Of a stretch of DNA of 35,762 bases, positions 7,745-15,363 are shown one piece after another (positions within the stretch are counted from its first letter, which is position 1; each line of letters begins with the position of its first letter). A program made the position numbers and the translations under genes. The stretch lies in assembly GCA_012838065.1 (NCBI GenBank), contig DUPY01000057.1, positions 1-35,762 of the forward strand, read 5' to 3'. The notes under the pieces are model-generated. The model did not search any database and was not told where the DNA came from. It saw nothing but the letters and a program-made list of their open reading frames with translations. Source of the DNA: Acholeplasma sp. Its GTDB lineage: Bacteria; Bacillota_I; Bacilli_A; Acholeplasmatales; Acholeplasmataceae.

Positions 7745-8422
7745 ATGAAAAAAAGTATCGCGGTTATTGGTTTAGGACGGTTTGGATTAAGTTTAGTTGA
7801 AAGTTTTAGTCGCCTAAATGTAGACATCATCGCTATTGACCAAAATAAAGAATCTGTAAAGAAAGCAAGCGAGTTTGTACACAATGTATATGTTGTTGAT
7901 TCAACAGATGAAGAAGCTTTAAAAAGTGCAGGTATTTCAAATGTTGACCATGCAATTGTTGCCTTAGGTCAAAATGATCGTAGCAATTTAACATCAAGTA
8001 TTATTACAATTATTAAATTAAAACAACTAGGTGTTAAACAAATTACAGCTAGAGCAGATGAAGATGATTATGAAGAAATTTTAAAACTGGTTGGAGCAAC
8101 AGACATCGTATCGCCACTTTATATAGCAAGTGAACGTGTCGCAAATAAGATTGCATCAGGTAATGTTATTGACTACTTTAACATTAAAAACGATTTTGAT
8201 GTCTTTGAAATTAAACTTCATGATGAGTTTGAGTCATTACCAATTACACAATTAGACAGTCGTTCAATTTATGGTGTCAATATATTACTTATTGAACGAG
8301 GTAATCAAATTTTAGTACCAAGCAAAGATACCGTACTAATGGCAAAAGATGAAATCTTTATTTTCGGTAAGAAAAAAGATATTCCTAAGATTGTAAACAA
8401 TTTTAATAAGAAAGAACACTAA
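7745..8422 (+). CDS. ktrA: KtrA, RCK-domain regulatory subunit of the potassium transporter
   Basis: This 225-residue cytoplasmic protein forms the gating ring on KtrB. The N-terminal RCK_N/TrkA-N domain (about 1-120) opens with the nucleotide-binding fold VIGLGRFG (GxGxxG), with an acidic residue ending the second strand (IAIDQNK). A 'VVDSTDEEAL' segment follows, as in other KtrA/TrkA proteins. The C-terminal RCK_C domain (about 140-220) has the ligand-binding pattern 'RGNQILVPSKDTVLMAKDEIFIFG'. In Bacillus and Staphylococcus this domain binds c-di-AMP and the N domain binds ATP/ADP. It is in one operon with ktrB, and a small membrane protein follows. Confidence 0.93.
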   Translation: MKKSIAVIGLGRFGLSLVESFSRLNVDIIAIDQNKESVKKASEFVHNVYVVDSTDEEALKSAGISNVDHAIVALGQNDRSNLTSSIITIIKLKQLGVKQITARADEDDYEEILKLVGATDIVSPLYIASERVANKIASGNVIDYFNIKNDFDVFEIKLHDEFESLPITQLDSRSIYGVNILLIERGNQILVPSKDTVLMAKDEIFIFGKKKDIPKIVNNFNKKEH

Positions 8423-8439
8423 TAAGGAGCTATCAGATA

Positions 8440-8925
8440 GTGACTTCAATTGAATTAGTTAAACGTGCGAAAAAACTTACAGCAACATCAATTTTGATGC
8501 TAGGATTAATTGCAGCAATTGTGTTTTTTGTTGCTCCTGTCTTGAAAACGACTTTTTTTGGAACAACTGTTCAACAAAGTATATTAGCTGATATTGAAAA
8601 CATAGACATTGATGAGTTAATCACCAATCCGTTTATCATTTTGACTGCAGCCATAATTGTCAACAGTTTTTTTGCTTATTTATTTTCTTTAACTAAAAGA
8701 TTGATGGTAATAACTTATTTAACTGGAATTATTTCGTATGTTCTTGCATTATCTATTTTTCTTTTAGTCCAATTACTTCAACTCATTGATTCAAGTACTT
8801 ATAATTCACAACTCTTGCAATTAGGGTATGGTGGATCAATCGCTGGATTTATGATATTACTACAAGCGGTTTTGTTAACCATTGTTAATCCAATGCTAAA
8901 TACTAGACTTCTAATAGACAAGTAG
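8440..8925 (+). CDS. Four-helix membrane protein downstream of ktrA
   Basis: This 161-residue protein starts at GTG behind AAGGAGCT (from about 8423), 17 bases after ktrA. Hydrophobic helices lie at about residues 17-38, 65-85, 90-115 and 130-155, with short loops. There is a small acidic segment after the first helix (ENIDIDELI). No family is recognised. The position at the end of the ktrBA operon could mean a membrane-potential or ion-related role, but the sequence itself shows nothing of that kind. The terminator begins inside the last codons. Confidence 0.65.
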   Translation: MTSIELVKRAKKLTATSILMLGLIAAIVFFVAPVLKTTFFGTTVQQSILADIENIDIDELITNPFIILTAAIIVNSFFAYLFSLTKRLMVITYLTGIISYVLALSIFLLVQLLQLIDSSTYNSQLLQLGYGGSIAGFMILLQAVLLTIVNPMLNTRLLIDK

Positions 8926-8942
8926 AAGTCTATTTTTCTTTT
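8904..8942 (+). terminator. Terminator of the ktrBA operon
   Basis: TAGACTTCT (8904-8912) pairs with AGAAGTCTA (8924-8932) and runs into TTTTTCTTTT. The stem overlaps the stop codon of the preceding gene. A separate TATAAT (8951-8956) for the next gene follows. Confidence 0.8.
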
Positions 8943-9046
8943 GTGCGTGTTATAATAAAACATATCATAATGTTTTGTCTTTAAGTATTTATATAGATTA
9001 AGTTTCTTTCCTTGAAACATAATTAAGATATATAGGGGTTGATTGT

Positions 9047-9604
9047 ATGAAAAAATTAGAAGATATGACACTTGAAGAGCTTTGGAAACTCTTTCCAATT
9101 TCTTTAACGCCGCATAAACCCGAATGGAAAACATATTTTAAAGAAGAAAAAGAATTTATTAGAAGCATACTTTTTGATAAAACAATACGTATTGAACATA
9201 TTGGTAGTACTGCAATTTTAAACATATACGCTAAAAATATCGTTGATATTTTAATTGAAGTAAAAAAAGAGCATTATACAGAGACTTTTAAAACATTAAA
9301 ATCATACTACACACTTATGAATAAACAACGTCTACGATCAACCTTTAACAAAGGCTATACAGTTCATGGCTATGCCGAAAAAGTTTATCACATTCATCTT
9401 AGAACAAAAGAACATATAGATGAACTATATTTTAGAGATTTCTTAATCGAACATCCTGCGGTTGCCGCAGCATATGAAAAATTGAAACTAGAACTTGCAA
9501 AAACCTATGAGTTTAATCGTGATGGTTATACGAACGCCAAAACCTATTTTATTAAAAAATATACCGAATTTGCCAAAGAACTATATAAAGGTCGATATAC
9601 GTAG
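9047..9604 (+). CDS. GrpB family protein (UPF0157, nucleotidyltransferase-like fold)
   Basis: This 185-residue protein starts behind AGGGGTTG. The family signature IEHIGSTAI is at about residues 49-57, followed by YAKNIVDILIEV (Asp67) where the family usually has 'AKPIIDI'. The C-terminal half carries 'HLRTKEHIDELYFRDFL' and 'YEKLKLELAKTY', both typical of GrpB/YqkA-like proteins. Family members have a nucleotidyltransferase fold and some are fused to CoaE or acetyltransferases, but the biological substrate is unknown. The expected Pro after AK is Asn here. The next membrane-protein gene follows after about 33 bases and is probably co-transcribed. Confidence 0.85.
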   Translation: MKKLEDMTLEELWKLFPISLTPHKPEWKTYFKEEKEFIRSILFDKTIRIEHIGSTAILNIYAKNIVDILIEVKKEHYTETFKTLKSYYTLMNKQRLRSTFNKGYTVHGYAEKVYHIHLRTKEHIDELYFRDFLIEHPAVAAAYEKLKLELAKTYEFNRDGYTNAKTYFIKKYTEFAKELYKGRYT

Positions 9605-9637
9605 CAACAAAGCATTTTACTAGAAAAGAGGATAATC

Positions 9638-10099
9638 ATGAAGGTTCATAAATCTAAAAAAACATCAAAATCGGTACTCATATACACATCTATTTTAATG
9701 CCGTTATCGATTGTGATACTTTTACTTACAACAATCTTATTACTTACAACAGAAAATATGACATTTTACTACGTAGGTCTTGTTATTGTATTAATATTTA
9801 TCATCGTGCTTTTTAAAAGTGCAATTCATTTTATTAAAGCGACAAAATCACCAGAAGATCTTATACGAGTTGAAGGAAACATTGTTATATTCTTTACAGG
9901 ATTCGGTGTAAAAAAGTTTTTAATATCTAAAATTCAACATTTTTATTTTAAACATTATCGAGGTATCTATACGCTAATGATAAAAACCGATGATGCTACA
10001 TGGTATAAAATCAAGCATTATTATGAACATAATGATTTAGTAGAATTTGAAAGATATTTGCTAAACAATATTAAAAATAATGAAAAGGGAAACGAATAA
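9638..10099 (+). CDS. Small membrane protein with a PH-like domain
   Basis: This 153-residue protein starts behind AGAAAAGAGGATAATC. Two adjacent transmembrane helices (about 13-38 and 42-65) are followed by a cytoplasmic beta-rich region (about 72-130) ending in a short helix. The layout of helical hairpin then beta domain is the same as that of the protein at 542-1078, though sequence identity looks low. No known family is recognised. The end of the gene overlaps a terminator. Confidence 0.6.
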   Translation: MKVHKSKKTSKSVLIYTSILMPLSIVILLLTTILLLTTENMTFYYVGLVIVLIFIIVLFKSAIHFIKATKSPEDLIRVEGNIVIFFTGFGVKKFLISKIQHFYFKHYRGIYTLMIKTDDATWYKIKHYYEHNDLVEFERYLLNNIKNNEKGNE

Positions 10100-10120
10100 A
10101 ACAAGTTTCCCTTTTTCTTT
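10083..10120 (+). terminator. Terminator overlapping the end of the 9638 gene
   Basis: The stem AAAAGGGAAAC (10083-10093) pairs with GTTTCCCTTTT (10105-10115) and is followed by a T-rich tail. Confidence 0.85.
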
Positions 10121-10184
10121 AAGTAACCTTATAATTTAAATGATATAATTAAAGGTGAAGTAAACGATAAAATTGAGGTGCACT

Positions 10185-10949
10185 ATGTCCATCATCCATT
10201 CTTATAAAAACTCAGAAGAAATACTAAAAGTAAGTGATATTTACAACAAGTATCGTGAAAGTTTTGATACACTCATTACAACATTTCAAAGTAAAGTATT
10301 ACCTGGGTTGTTAGAAAATCAATATATTGAAGAAATTATAGATATTAAGTTTTCAACAAGTCATGGGAAATATCCCATATATCGCGTAAAGGATTTACCA
10401 CGAACATTGTTTTTCCTAATGCCTATCGGTGCACCCACAACTGTAGGTATACTTGAAGAAATTGTTTATGCGATGGATGTAAAAAATATCATTATGTATG
10501 GTAGTGCGGGGGTACTTGATAGAAATATAGCCGCAAAGAAAATTATTGTGCCAACGAAAGCATATCGCGATGAAGGTACAAGTTATCACTATATGCCTGC
10601 AAGTGATTTTATTGATATAAAAAATTATCAAAAAGTCTCTAAGGTGTTAAATGAACTAAATATTGACTATGTAGAAGGTTATACATGGACAACGGACGCA
10701 TTTTATCGTGAGACAAAAGAAATCTATGAGGAACGTAAAAATCAAGGCTGTATATGTGTTGAGATGGAAGTAAGCGCTGTTCAAGCTTTCGCAAACCTTC
10801 GTAAAGTAAAACTCTATAATTTTCTTTACAGTGCGGATAACTTAGATCATTCTTCTTGGGATAAACGTATTTTAGGTAATTTATCTATTGACGAAAGATT
10901 GGATTACTTCATTCTTGCTAGATTTATCGCAAAAGCAATCGGAGAGTAA
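10185..10949 (+). CDS. Nucleoside phosphorylase (uridine phosphorylase-like)
   Basis: This 254-residue PNP_UDP_1-family enzyme splits a nucleoside with phosphate to give a free base and (deoxy)ribose 1-phosphate. I take ATG 10185 with GAGGTG four bases upstream; an upstream TTG overlaps that site. The central strand 'FFLMPIGAPTTVGILEE' forms the phosphate/base pocket, then 'IIMYGSAGVL' and 'KIIVPTKAYRDEGTSYHY' match the family order. The ribose-binding motif is 'CVEMEVSAVQAF' (Glu-Met-Glu). The 'EGTSYHY' segment and length are closer to uridine phosphorylase-like proteins than to trimeric PNP, but base specificity cannot be read safely. The next gene begins one base after the stop. Confidence 0.82.
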   Translation: MSIIHSYKNSEEILKVSDIYNKYRESFDTLITTFQSKVLPGLLENQYIEEIIDIKFSTSHGKYPIYRVKDLPRTLFFLMPIGAPTTVGILEEIVYAMDVKNIIMYGSAGVLDRNIAAKKIIVPTKAYRDEGTSYHYMPASDFIDIKNYQKVSKVLNELNIDYVEGYTWTTDAFYRETKEIYEERKNQGCICVEMEVSAVQAFANLRKVKLYNFLYSADNLDHSSWDKRILGNLSIDERLDYFILARFIAKAIGE

Positions 10950-10950
10950 C

Positions 10951-11619
10951 ATGAAACATGTTGTAGATAAGGCTTTAATTAAACTTCAAAATGTATCGTT
11001 AACATCTAAAACAATGCACACAAAAACAGGTGATATTCGTAAAATATCACAGGAGTTATTTAAAGAACTTGAAGATAAATCGATTCATAATGTTTTAAAC
11101 ATTTGTAAAGAATTATTAGATACGAGAAACTGGAAACTAAGTGTCATTGCTTTTGATTTTGCATATCGAATAAGAAAACAATACACGGATAATATGTTTG
11201 ATGTTTTTGAATCTTGGCTTTATACGTATGTTAGAAACTGATGCGATTGTGATGACTTTTGTACACATGCCTTTGGCTACTTGCTTCAAGCAAGACCGTA
11301 TCTTTATGAAAAAATTATACCATGGACAAAAAGTAATGATTTTTGGGTTAGAAGAGCAAGTGCAGTTATCTTAATTTTATCAATAAAAAATGAAGTAATC
11401 GAAACATCAAAAGTCTTTAAAATATCAGATCTTTTAATGAATGATGATCACGATTTAGTGAGAAAAGGTTATGGCTGGATGTTAAAAGTTTTATCAACGA
11501 AAAATCAACAAATCGTTTTTGATTATTTAATGAAACACAAAACGGATATGCCAAGAGTATCCTTTCGTTATGCTCTTGAAAAAATGGATAAAGAATTAAA
11601 AAAAGTTTTGATGTCATAA
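10951..11619 (+). pseudogene. AlkD-like DNA alkylation repair gene with an in-frame TGA
   Basis: Two same-frame halves (10951-11238 and 11242-11619) join into about 222 codons, the usual length of the AlkD family of HEAT-repeat DNA glycosylases for alkylated bases. The first half ends ESWLYTYVRN, then TGA (11239-11241), then CDCDDFCTHAFGYLLQ. In AlkD the corresponding segment is a conserved Trp, three residues, then the catalytic Asp (W109/D113 in Bacillus cereus AlkD). Here the TGA sits at the Trp place and the Asp four codons later is intact. The later 'DFWVRRASAVILIL' matches the W-x-RR segment with the catalytic-site Arg. The reading frame is otherwise undamaged, so the loss is recent, or TGA is read through. 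The gene starts one base after the phosphorylase stop. Confidence 0.8.
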
Positions 11620-11643
11620 TCAAAGGAAAGGGAGTTTCGTATT

Positions 11644-11832
11644 ATGAAAAAATATACAAAAGAAGACATTTTGGAATCAATTAAACAAGTGACTTCAATG
11701 ATTCAAAAGATTCATGCAATCGATACTAAAAAGTTACAAAAAGCTCAACAAACATTACTGAAAAATCGATTGCTTGCACTACAAATTTCACTTGAACTAT
11801 TAAAAGAAAAATCAAAGGAATTGAATAAGTAA
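11644..11832 (+). CDS. Small helical protein, 62 residues
   Basis: ATG follows AAAGGAAAGGGAGT. The protein is almost entirely helical and lysine-rich, with heptad-like spacing of Ile/Leu (ILESIKQVTSMIQKI, later LLALQISLELLKEK). No family is recognised. It is placed one base before the start of the kinase-like gene, so the two are probably translated together, and it might be a regulator or partner of that protein. That is only context. Confidence 0.55.
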   Translation: MKKYTKEDILESIKQVTSMIQKIHAIDTKKLQKAQQTLLKNRLLALQISLELLKEKSKELNK

Positions 11833-11833
11833 G

Positions 11834-12370
11834 ATGCAATATTTGAATATTAATAACTGTGAGTATAAAGTTATAAAATTGCTTGGTAAAGGTAAAAGTG
11901 GATATTCATATCTTGTTGAAAGAGAAAACAAGCAATACGTTATTAAACAAATTCATCATGAGCCATGTGATTATTATCAATTTGGAAATAAGTTAGATTC
12001 GGAATTGCATGCATATGAAAAACTCAATCATTTAAATATTCCACTTCCTAAATTATTAGAAGTTGATAGAGCGAATGAACGTATACTTAAAACATATATC
12101 GAAGGCAATACGGTTTATGATTTGGTATTAAATGATATACCTGTTGAAAATTGTTTAATAAAGTTAAAAGAAATACTTCCTATTTTATATTCAAATAACA
12201 TAAATATTGATTATTTTCCAACAAACTTTATTTTATATAATGAAGTCCTTTTTTACGTTGACTATGAATACAACAACTACATGGATGAATGGAACTTTGA
12301 AAATTGGGGTATTAAGTATTGGTCAAAAACAAAAGAATTTATGGATTATCATGAAAAAAATAAGCACTAA
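11834..12370 (+). CDS. Minimal protein-kinase-like protein
   Basis: This 178-residue protein keeps the order of kinase motifs in a very short frame: glycine-rich loop LLGKGKSGYSYLVE (17-29), Lys38 in VIK, Glu57 as the helix-C partner, a catalytic-loop equivalent IDYFPTNF with Asp126 and Asn131, and the metal-binding Asp143 in YVDYEYN. The five-residue spacing from Asp to Asn matches protein and aminoglycoside kinases. It stops soon after, without the usual C-lobe helices (kinase domains are about 250 residues). It resembles small Rio/APH-like 'serine/threonine protein kinase' proteins of Firmicutes. The substrate is unknown. It starts one base after the 62-residue gene. Confidence 0.72.
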   Translation: MQYLNINNCEYKVIKLLGKGKSGYSYLVERENKQYVIKQIHHEPCDYYQFGNKLDSELHAYEKLNHLNIPLPKLLEVDRANERILKTYIEGNTVYDLVLNDIPVENCLIKLKEILPILYSNNINIDYFPTNFILYNEVLFYVDYEYNNYMDEWNFENWGIKYWSKTKEFMDYHEKNKH

Positions 12371-12371
12371 A

Positions 12372-12425
12372 AAGATAAGCGAATAATCTTTTCTGTCTTT
12401 TCATGGACTATCATTTGCTTATCTT
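12372..12425 (+). other. Long-loop inverted repeat between the kinase-like and MATE genes
   Basis: AAGATAAGC-GAA (12372-12383) can pair with TTTGCTTATCTT (12414-12425), with a loop of about 30 bases. No T-run follows, so it is not a standard terminator. Its right arm overlaps the -35 region of the MATE promoter. Confidence 0.45.
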
Positions 12426-12443
12426 GTCATATTCATTTATAAT
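12415..12443 (+). promoter_or_regulatory. Promoter for the MATE gene
   Basis: TTGCTT (12415-12420), a 17-base spacer and TATAAT (12438-12443). The expected start of transcription lies only about 14 bases before the ATG at 12464. Confidence 0.5.
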
Positions 12444-12463
12444 AGACCTCGGAGTTGAACAAC

Positions 12464-13801
12464 ATGAAAGAAATTAATATGACAACTGGAAGTGCTACAA
12501 AGAAAATATTACTCTATACATTACCTATATTAATTGGTAATGTATTTCAGCAAATTTACAGTCTGTCCGACACATTAGTTGTCGGACGTTTTTTAGGTAG
12601 TGAAGCATTAGCAGCCGTTGGAGCTTCATCTGCACTCATGGTGTTTATTACATCGATAATTATTGGATTAACTCTTGGAAGCAGTGTCTTATTTGCAAAC
12701 CTATATGCTGAGAAAAATGATTATAAATTATCCCGAGCCATGTCGACATCAATGATCTTTATTATTGCAATTGCTTTATTCATGTCAATTGTTTTAATTG
12801 TATTTTTAAATCCGTTATTAAGGCTATTTCAAGTGCCATCTGAATCGTTTTTATATGCGAAACAATATTTGTATATTGTCTTATCTGGACTTGTATTTTT
12901 AACGTTATTTAATATAGGATCAAGCATGCTAAGAGCGATAGGGAATTCAAGAACACCTTTAATATTCTTAATTATTTCATCAAGTGTTAACGTTCTATTC
13001 GATTTTGTGTTTGTCTTGTGGATTCCCCTTGGAGTTAAGGGGCCAGCATTATCGACATTGCTCGCTCAAATTGCTTCGGGCATCCCTATTTTTATCATCG
13101 CATTAAAACGATTTAAATATTTAGATATAAGACTAATATTCGATATTAAACTATTCAGAGAAGTTGGAAGTTATGCAATCTTAACATCACTTCAGCAATC
13201 AATCATGAACTTTGGTATATTACTTATCCAAGGCTTAGTAAATACATTTAGTGTAGCAGTTGTTGCAGCGTTTGCTATTGGCGTAAGAATTGATGCATTT
13301 GCATACATGCCTGCACAAGATTTTGGCAATGCTTTTTCAATTTATACCTCACAAAACAAAGGTGCTAAATTGCCAGGTCGCATTCGTGGAGGGTTTAAGT
13401 CTGCAATTGTAATGAGTTCTATTTTTTGTGGCGTTATTAGTATCTTGATTTTTATGTTTGCACCGAACTTAATTATGTTGTTTTCACCAAAAAACACCGA
13501 AGTTATCGTTGAAGGTGCAAAATACTTAAGAATTGAAGGCGCATTTTATATCTTCATTGGTTATTTATTCATCCATTATGGATTTAACAGAGGATTAGGT
13601 AATTTTAAATATTCTATTATATTGACCATCATTTCACTAGGTACACGTGTCTTTTTATCATACCTATTCGTAGGTATCGGTTATGGTGTCGAAAGCATAT
13701 GGTTTAGTATTGTTATCGGCTGGATAATAGCCGATATAACAGGGTTTTACATGTATCATAAACAAAAGAAAAACGACTTTTTAAATACGAAAGCATTATA
13801 A
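12464..13801 (+). CDS. MATE family multidrug/metabolite efflux transporter
   Basis: This 445-residue protein has twelve predicted transmembrane helices in two related halves. I take ATG 12464, with GGAG nine bases upstream, in place of a TTG nine bases earlier. Family motifs are clear: 'LPILIGNVFQQIYSLSDTLVVGRFLGSEALAAVGAS' in the first helix pair (read in short parts) and the matching 'GVRIDAFAYMPAQDFGNAFSIYTSQNKGA' in the second half. These match the DinF-like/Firmicutes MATE subgroup that exports cationic drugs or metabolites with Na+ or H+. It is a single-gene unit. There is no nearby regulator to suggest the substrate. Confidence 0.9.
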   Translation: MKEINMTTGSATKKILLYTLPILIGNVFQQIYSLSDTLVVGRFLGSEALAAVGASSALMVFITSIIIGLTLGSSVLFANLYAEKNDYKLSRAMSTSMIFIIAIALFMSIVLIVFLNPLLRLFQVPSESFLYAKQYLYIVLSGLVFLTLFNIGSSMLRAIGNSRTPLIFLIISSSVNVLFDFVFVLWIPLGVKGPALSTLLAQIASGIPIFIIALKRFKYLDIRLIFDIKLFREVGSYAILTSLQQSIMNFGILLIQGLVNTFSVAVVAAFAIGVRIDAFAYMPAQDFGNAFSIYTSQNKGAKLPGRIRGGFKSAIVMSSIFCGVISILIFMFAPNLIMLFSPKNTEVIVEGAKYLRIEGAFYIFIGYLFIHYGFNRGLGNFKYSIILTIISLGTRVFLSYLFVGIGYGVESIWFSIVIGWIIADITGFYMYHKQKKNDFLNTKAL

Positions 13802-13882
13802 GATTAAAAATAGTGAAAAAAGACAAAGAAAGTTGTTTTTTGTAATGGCAATTTCAAAAAAATAAGTATATACTTAATACAA

Positions 13883-14211
13883 TCGCTGAAGGTTGATGGT
13901 ATTGTATCAGTAAGCCCAAGGTTATTGAGGTTTGTAAAAAGCGTGGGGTTACAGCAATCTTCCGTTTCTTCTTAAAAGATGCAATGTCGCTTGAGCAAAG
14001 CATTGGCTTGGCTCGAAAAACAAACCCCGATTATTTGGAGATTTTACCAGGCACAGCACTTGATGTTATTGATTTAATTCGTCCACTTGTACAACAACCA
14101 TTAATCTTTGGTGGACTTATTACAAAAGAAAGTCAAATTCGAGCTTGTATTGAGCGTGGCGCAGTCGCAATTACAACAAGTGATGATTCACTTTGGGAGA
14201 TATCAATTTAA
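13883..14211 (+). pseudogene. Frameshifted remnant of glpP (glycerol-3-phosphate-responsive antiterminator)
   Basis: The C-terminal part of GlpP is clear: 'KPKVIEVCKKRG', 'NPDYLEILPG', 'QPLIFGGLITKESQI' and 'AVAITTSDDSLWEI', as in the family's TIM-barrel-like fold. The preceding 'VDGIVS' lies in the neighbouring frame (13892-13909), so one base has been lost or gained around 13909-13912. The N-terminal third of the family (about 70-80 residues) is missing upstream. No ribosome binding site or start codon fits. No glp genes flank it. The region 13802-13882 before it holds only AT-rich sequence. Confidence 0.85.
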
Positions 14212-14269
14212 ATATAATTTAAATTAAAAACGCATAAAACGTTTTCAGAAAATAATAAAGCAAAACATA

Positions 14270-14297
14270 TTGAAAAAAAATATAAAAGGTCTATAAT
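14270..14297 (+). promoter_or_regulatory. Promoter of the T-box controlled transporter operon
   Basis: TTGAAA (14270-14275), a 16-base spacer and TATAAT (14292-14297). The T-box leader begins within a few bases after it. Confidence 0.75.
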
Positions 14298-14303
14298 ACT
14301 GAT

Positions 14304-14529
14304 ATGGCGTTGAATAAGAGTAGTAGACAGATGTACTAAACATAGAGAACTAGTGGTTGGTGTAAACTAGTAAAAGGCATCTATCGAACGTGCTTAGGAG
14401 CTTATAAGTCGAAGGATCTTGAGGCTTATACGTATGTCGGCGAAAACGACTAGGAGTGCTAGACATTGTCTAGAATTAAGGTGGTACCGCGTTTATTACG
14501 TCCTTAGCTTACGAGCTAAGGATTTTTTT
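14304..14529 (+). promoter_or_regulatory. T-box riboswitch, specifier read as CGU (Arg)
   Basis: Stem I elements are in order: an AGTAGTA start (about 14329), AGAGA (14344-14348), and ACTAGT (14349-14354) closing on ACTAGT (14366-14371) around the GGTTGGTG distal loop. Then comes GAA-CGT-G at 14386-14392, the usual 'GAA, specifier, purine' layout. Stem III is CTAGAC-ATT-GTCTAG (14459-14473). The T-box motif TGGTACCGCG is at 14482-14491. CCTTAGCT-TACG-AGCTAAGG (14502-14521) plus seven T residues forms the terminator. AAGG before the T-box can pair with CCTT to form the antiterminator. Uncharged tRNA would therefore switch on the transporter genes downstream. AAC (Asn), one base earlier, is the main alternative specifier. 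Confidence 0.93.
14502..14529 (+). terminator. Conditional terminator of the T-box leader
   Basis: An eight-base stem with a TACG loop and seven T residues. The left arm competes with the antiterminator helix. Confidence 0.92.
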
Positions 14530-14560
14530 ATTTTTGGACAGAAAAAGGAGAAAAAAGAAA

Positions 14561-15361
14561 ATGTTTAAAAAAGGCTTATTATTTATAATGGTACTTGTTA
14601 CTACATTTGTGTTAGTATCATGTGGCTCATCAAATGTTTATGAATACATTCTTGATGATTCTTACGAAGGATTTATTACTTTAGGTACATCAGCAGACTA
14701 TGCACCATACGAATGGCCTATGAGCGTTGATGGCAAACAAACAATTGTCGGTATTGATATCGAAATTGCAAAAGAAGTAGCTAAAGCATTAAAGAAAAAT
14801 TTAAAAGTTATTAATAAAGGTTTCGACTTCTTATTGGATGACTTACAAAACGGTAAAGTTGATTTCGTACTTGCAGGCATGACACCAAATGAAGACCGTG
14901 CAAAAGTAGTTGACTTTTCTAAAGTATACTATGAAGCAATTCAAGTTATCTTAATTAAAGAATCAAACTTAGATAAATTTACTTCAATTGAATCATTAGA
15001 TGTTGCTACTGTGAAAATTGGTGCACAACTAGGTTCAATTCAACAAGAATTAGCAGAAGAATTTACAAAATCTCAAAAACAATTTATTCAAGCAGTACCA
15101 GATTTAGTATTAAGACTCAATGACGGACAAATAGACGCAGTTATCTTAGAAAAACCAGTTGCTGATGGATATTTAGCAAATACTAAAGGATTAGCTATCG
15201 CCAATATTGCTATTGGGGACCCAGATGGTGGTTCAGCAGTAGCTGTTCAAAAAGGAAATGCTGAATTATTAGCTGTTGTTAATCGTGTAATCGATGAATT
15301 AATCGAAAGTGGCAAAATGGATCAAATCGTTAACGAAATGATTCTGAAAAATGAAAACTAA
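14561..15361 (+). CDS. Polar amino-acid ABC transporter substrate-binding lipoprotein
   Basis: This 266-residue protein is an SBP_bac_3 (type II) binding protein held on the outer face of the membrane by a lipid on Cys21 (lipobox LVSC after a hydrophobic signal). I take ATG 14561, because AAAAGGAG lies just upstream; the preceding TTG frame starts inside the leader. Family motifs: 'TLGTSADYAPYEW' at the start of the mature domain, 'GIDIEIAKEVAKAL', 'VDFVLAGMTPNEDRAKVVDFS' and 'DAVILEKPVADGYL'. It is first in a three-gene operon with its permease and ATPase. T-box control points to Arg (or another tRNA-sensed polar amino acid) as cargo. Confidence 0.9.
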   Translation: MFKKGLLFIMVLVTTFVLVSCGSSNVYEYILDDSYEGFITLGTSADYAPYEWPMSVDGKQTIVGIDIEIAKEVAKALKKNLKVINKGFDFLLDDLQNGKVDFVLAGMTPNEDRAKVVDFSKVYYEAIQVILIKESNLDKFTSIESLDVATVKIGAQLGSIQQELAEEFTKSQKQFIQAVPDLVLRLNDGQIDAVILEKPVADGYLANTKGLAIANIAIGDPDGGSAVAVQKGNAELLAVVNRVIDELIESGKMDQIVNEMILKNEN

Positions 15362-15363
15362 CA

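Noticed and set aside
10951-11619. Genome-wide reassignment of UGA to Trp, as in Mycoplasma
   Set aside because: Several clear genes stop at TGA (3922, znuA, znuB, znuC, prfA), and every recognisable Trp elsewhere is TGG, so the alkD TGA is a local event.
13984-14211. An intact 75-residue gene starting at the ATG at 13984
   Set aside because: Homology to GlpP continues upstream of that ATG in the same frame, so the ATG is an internal Met of a broken gene.
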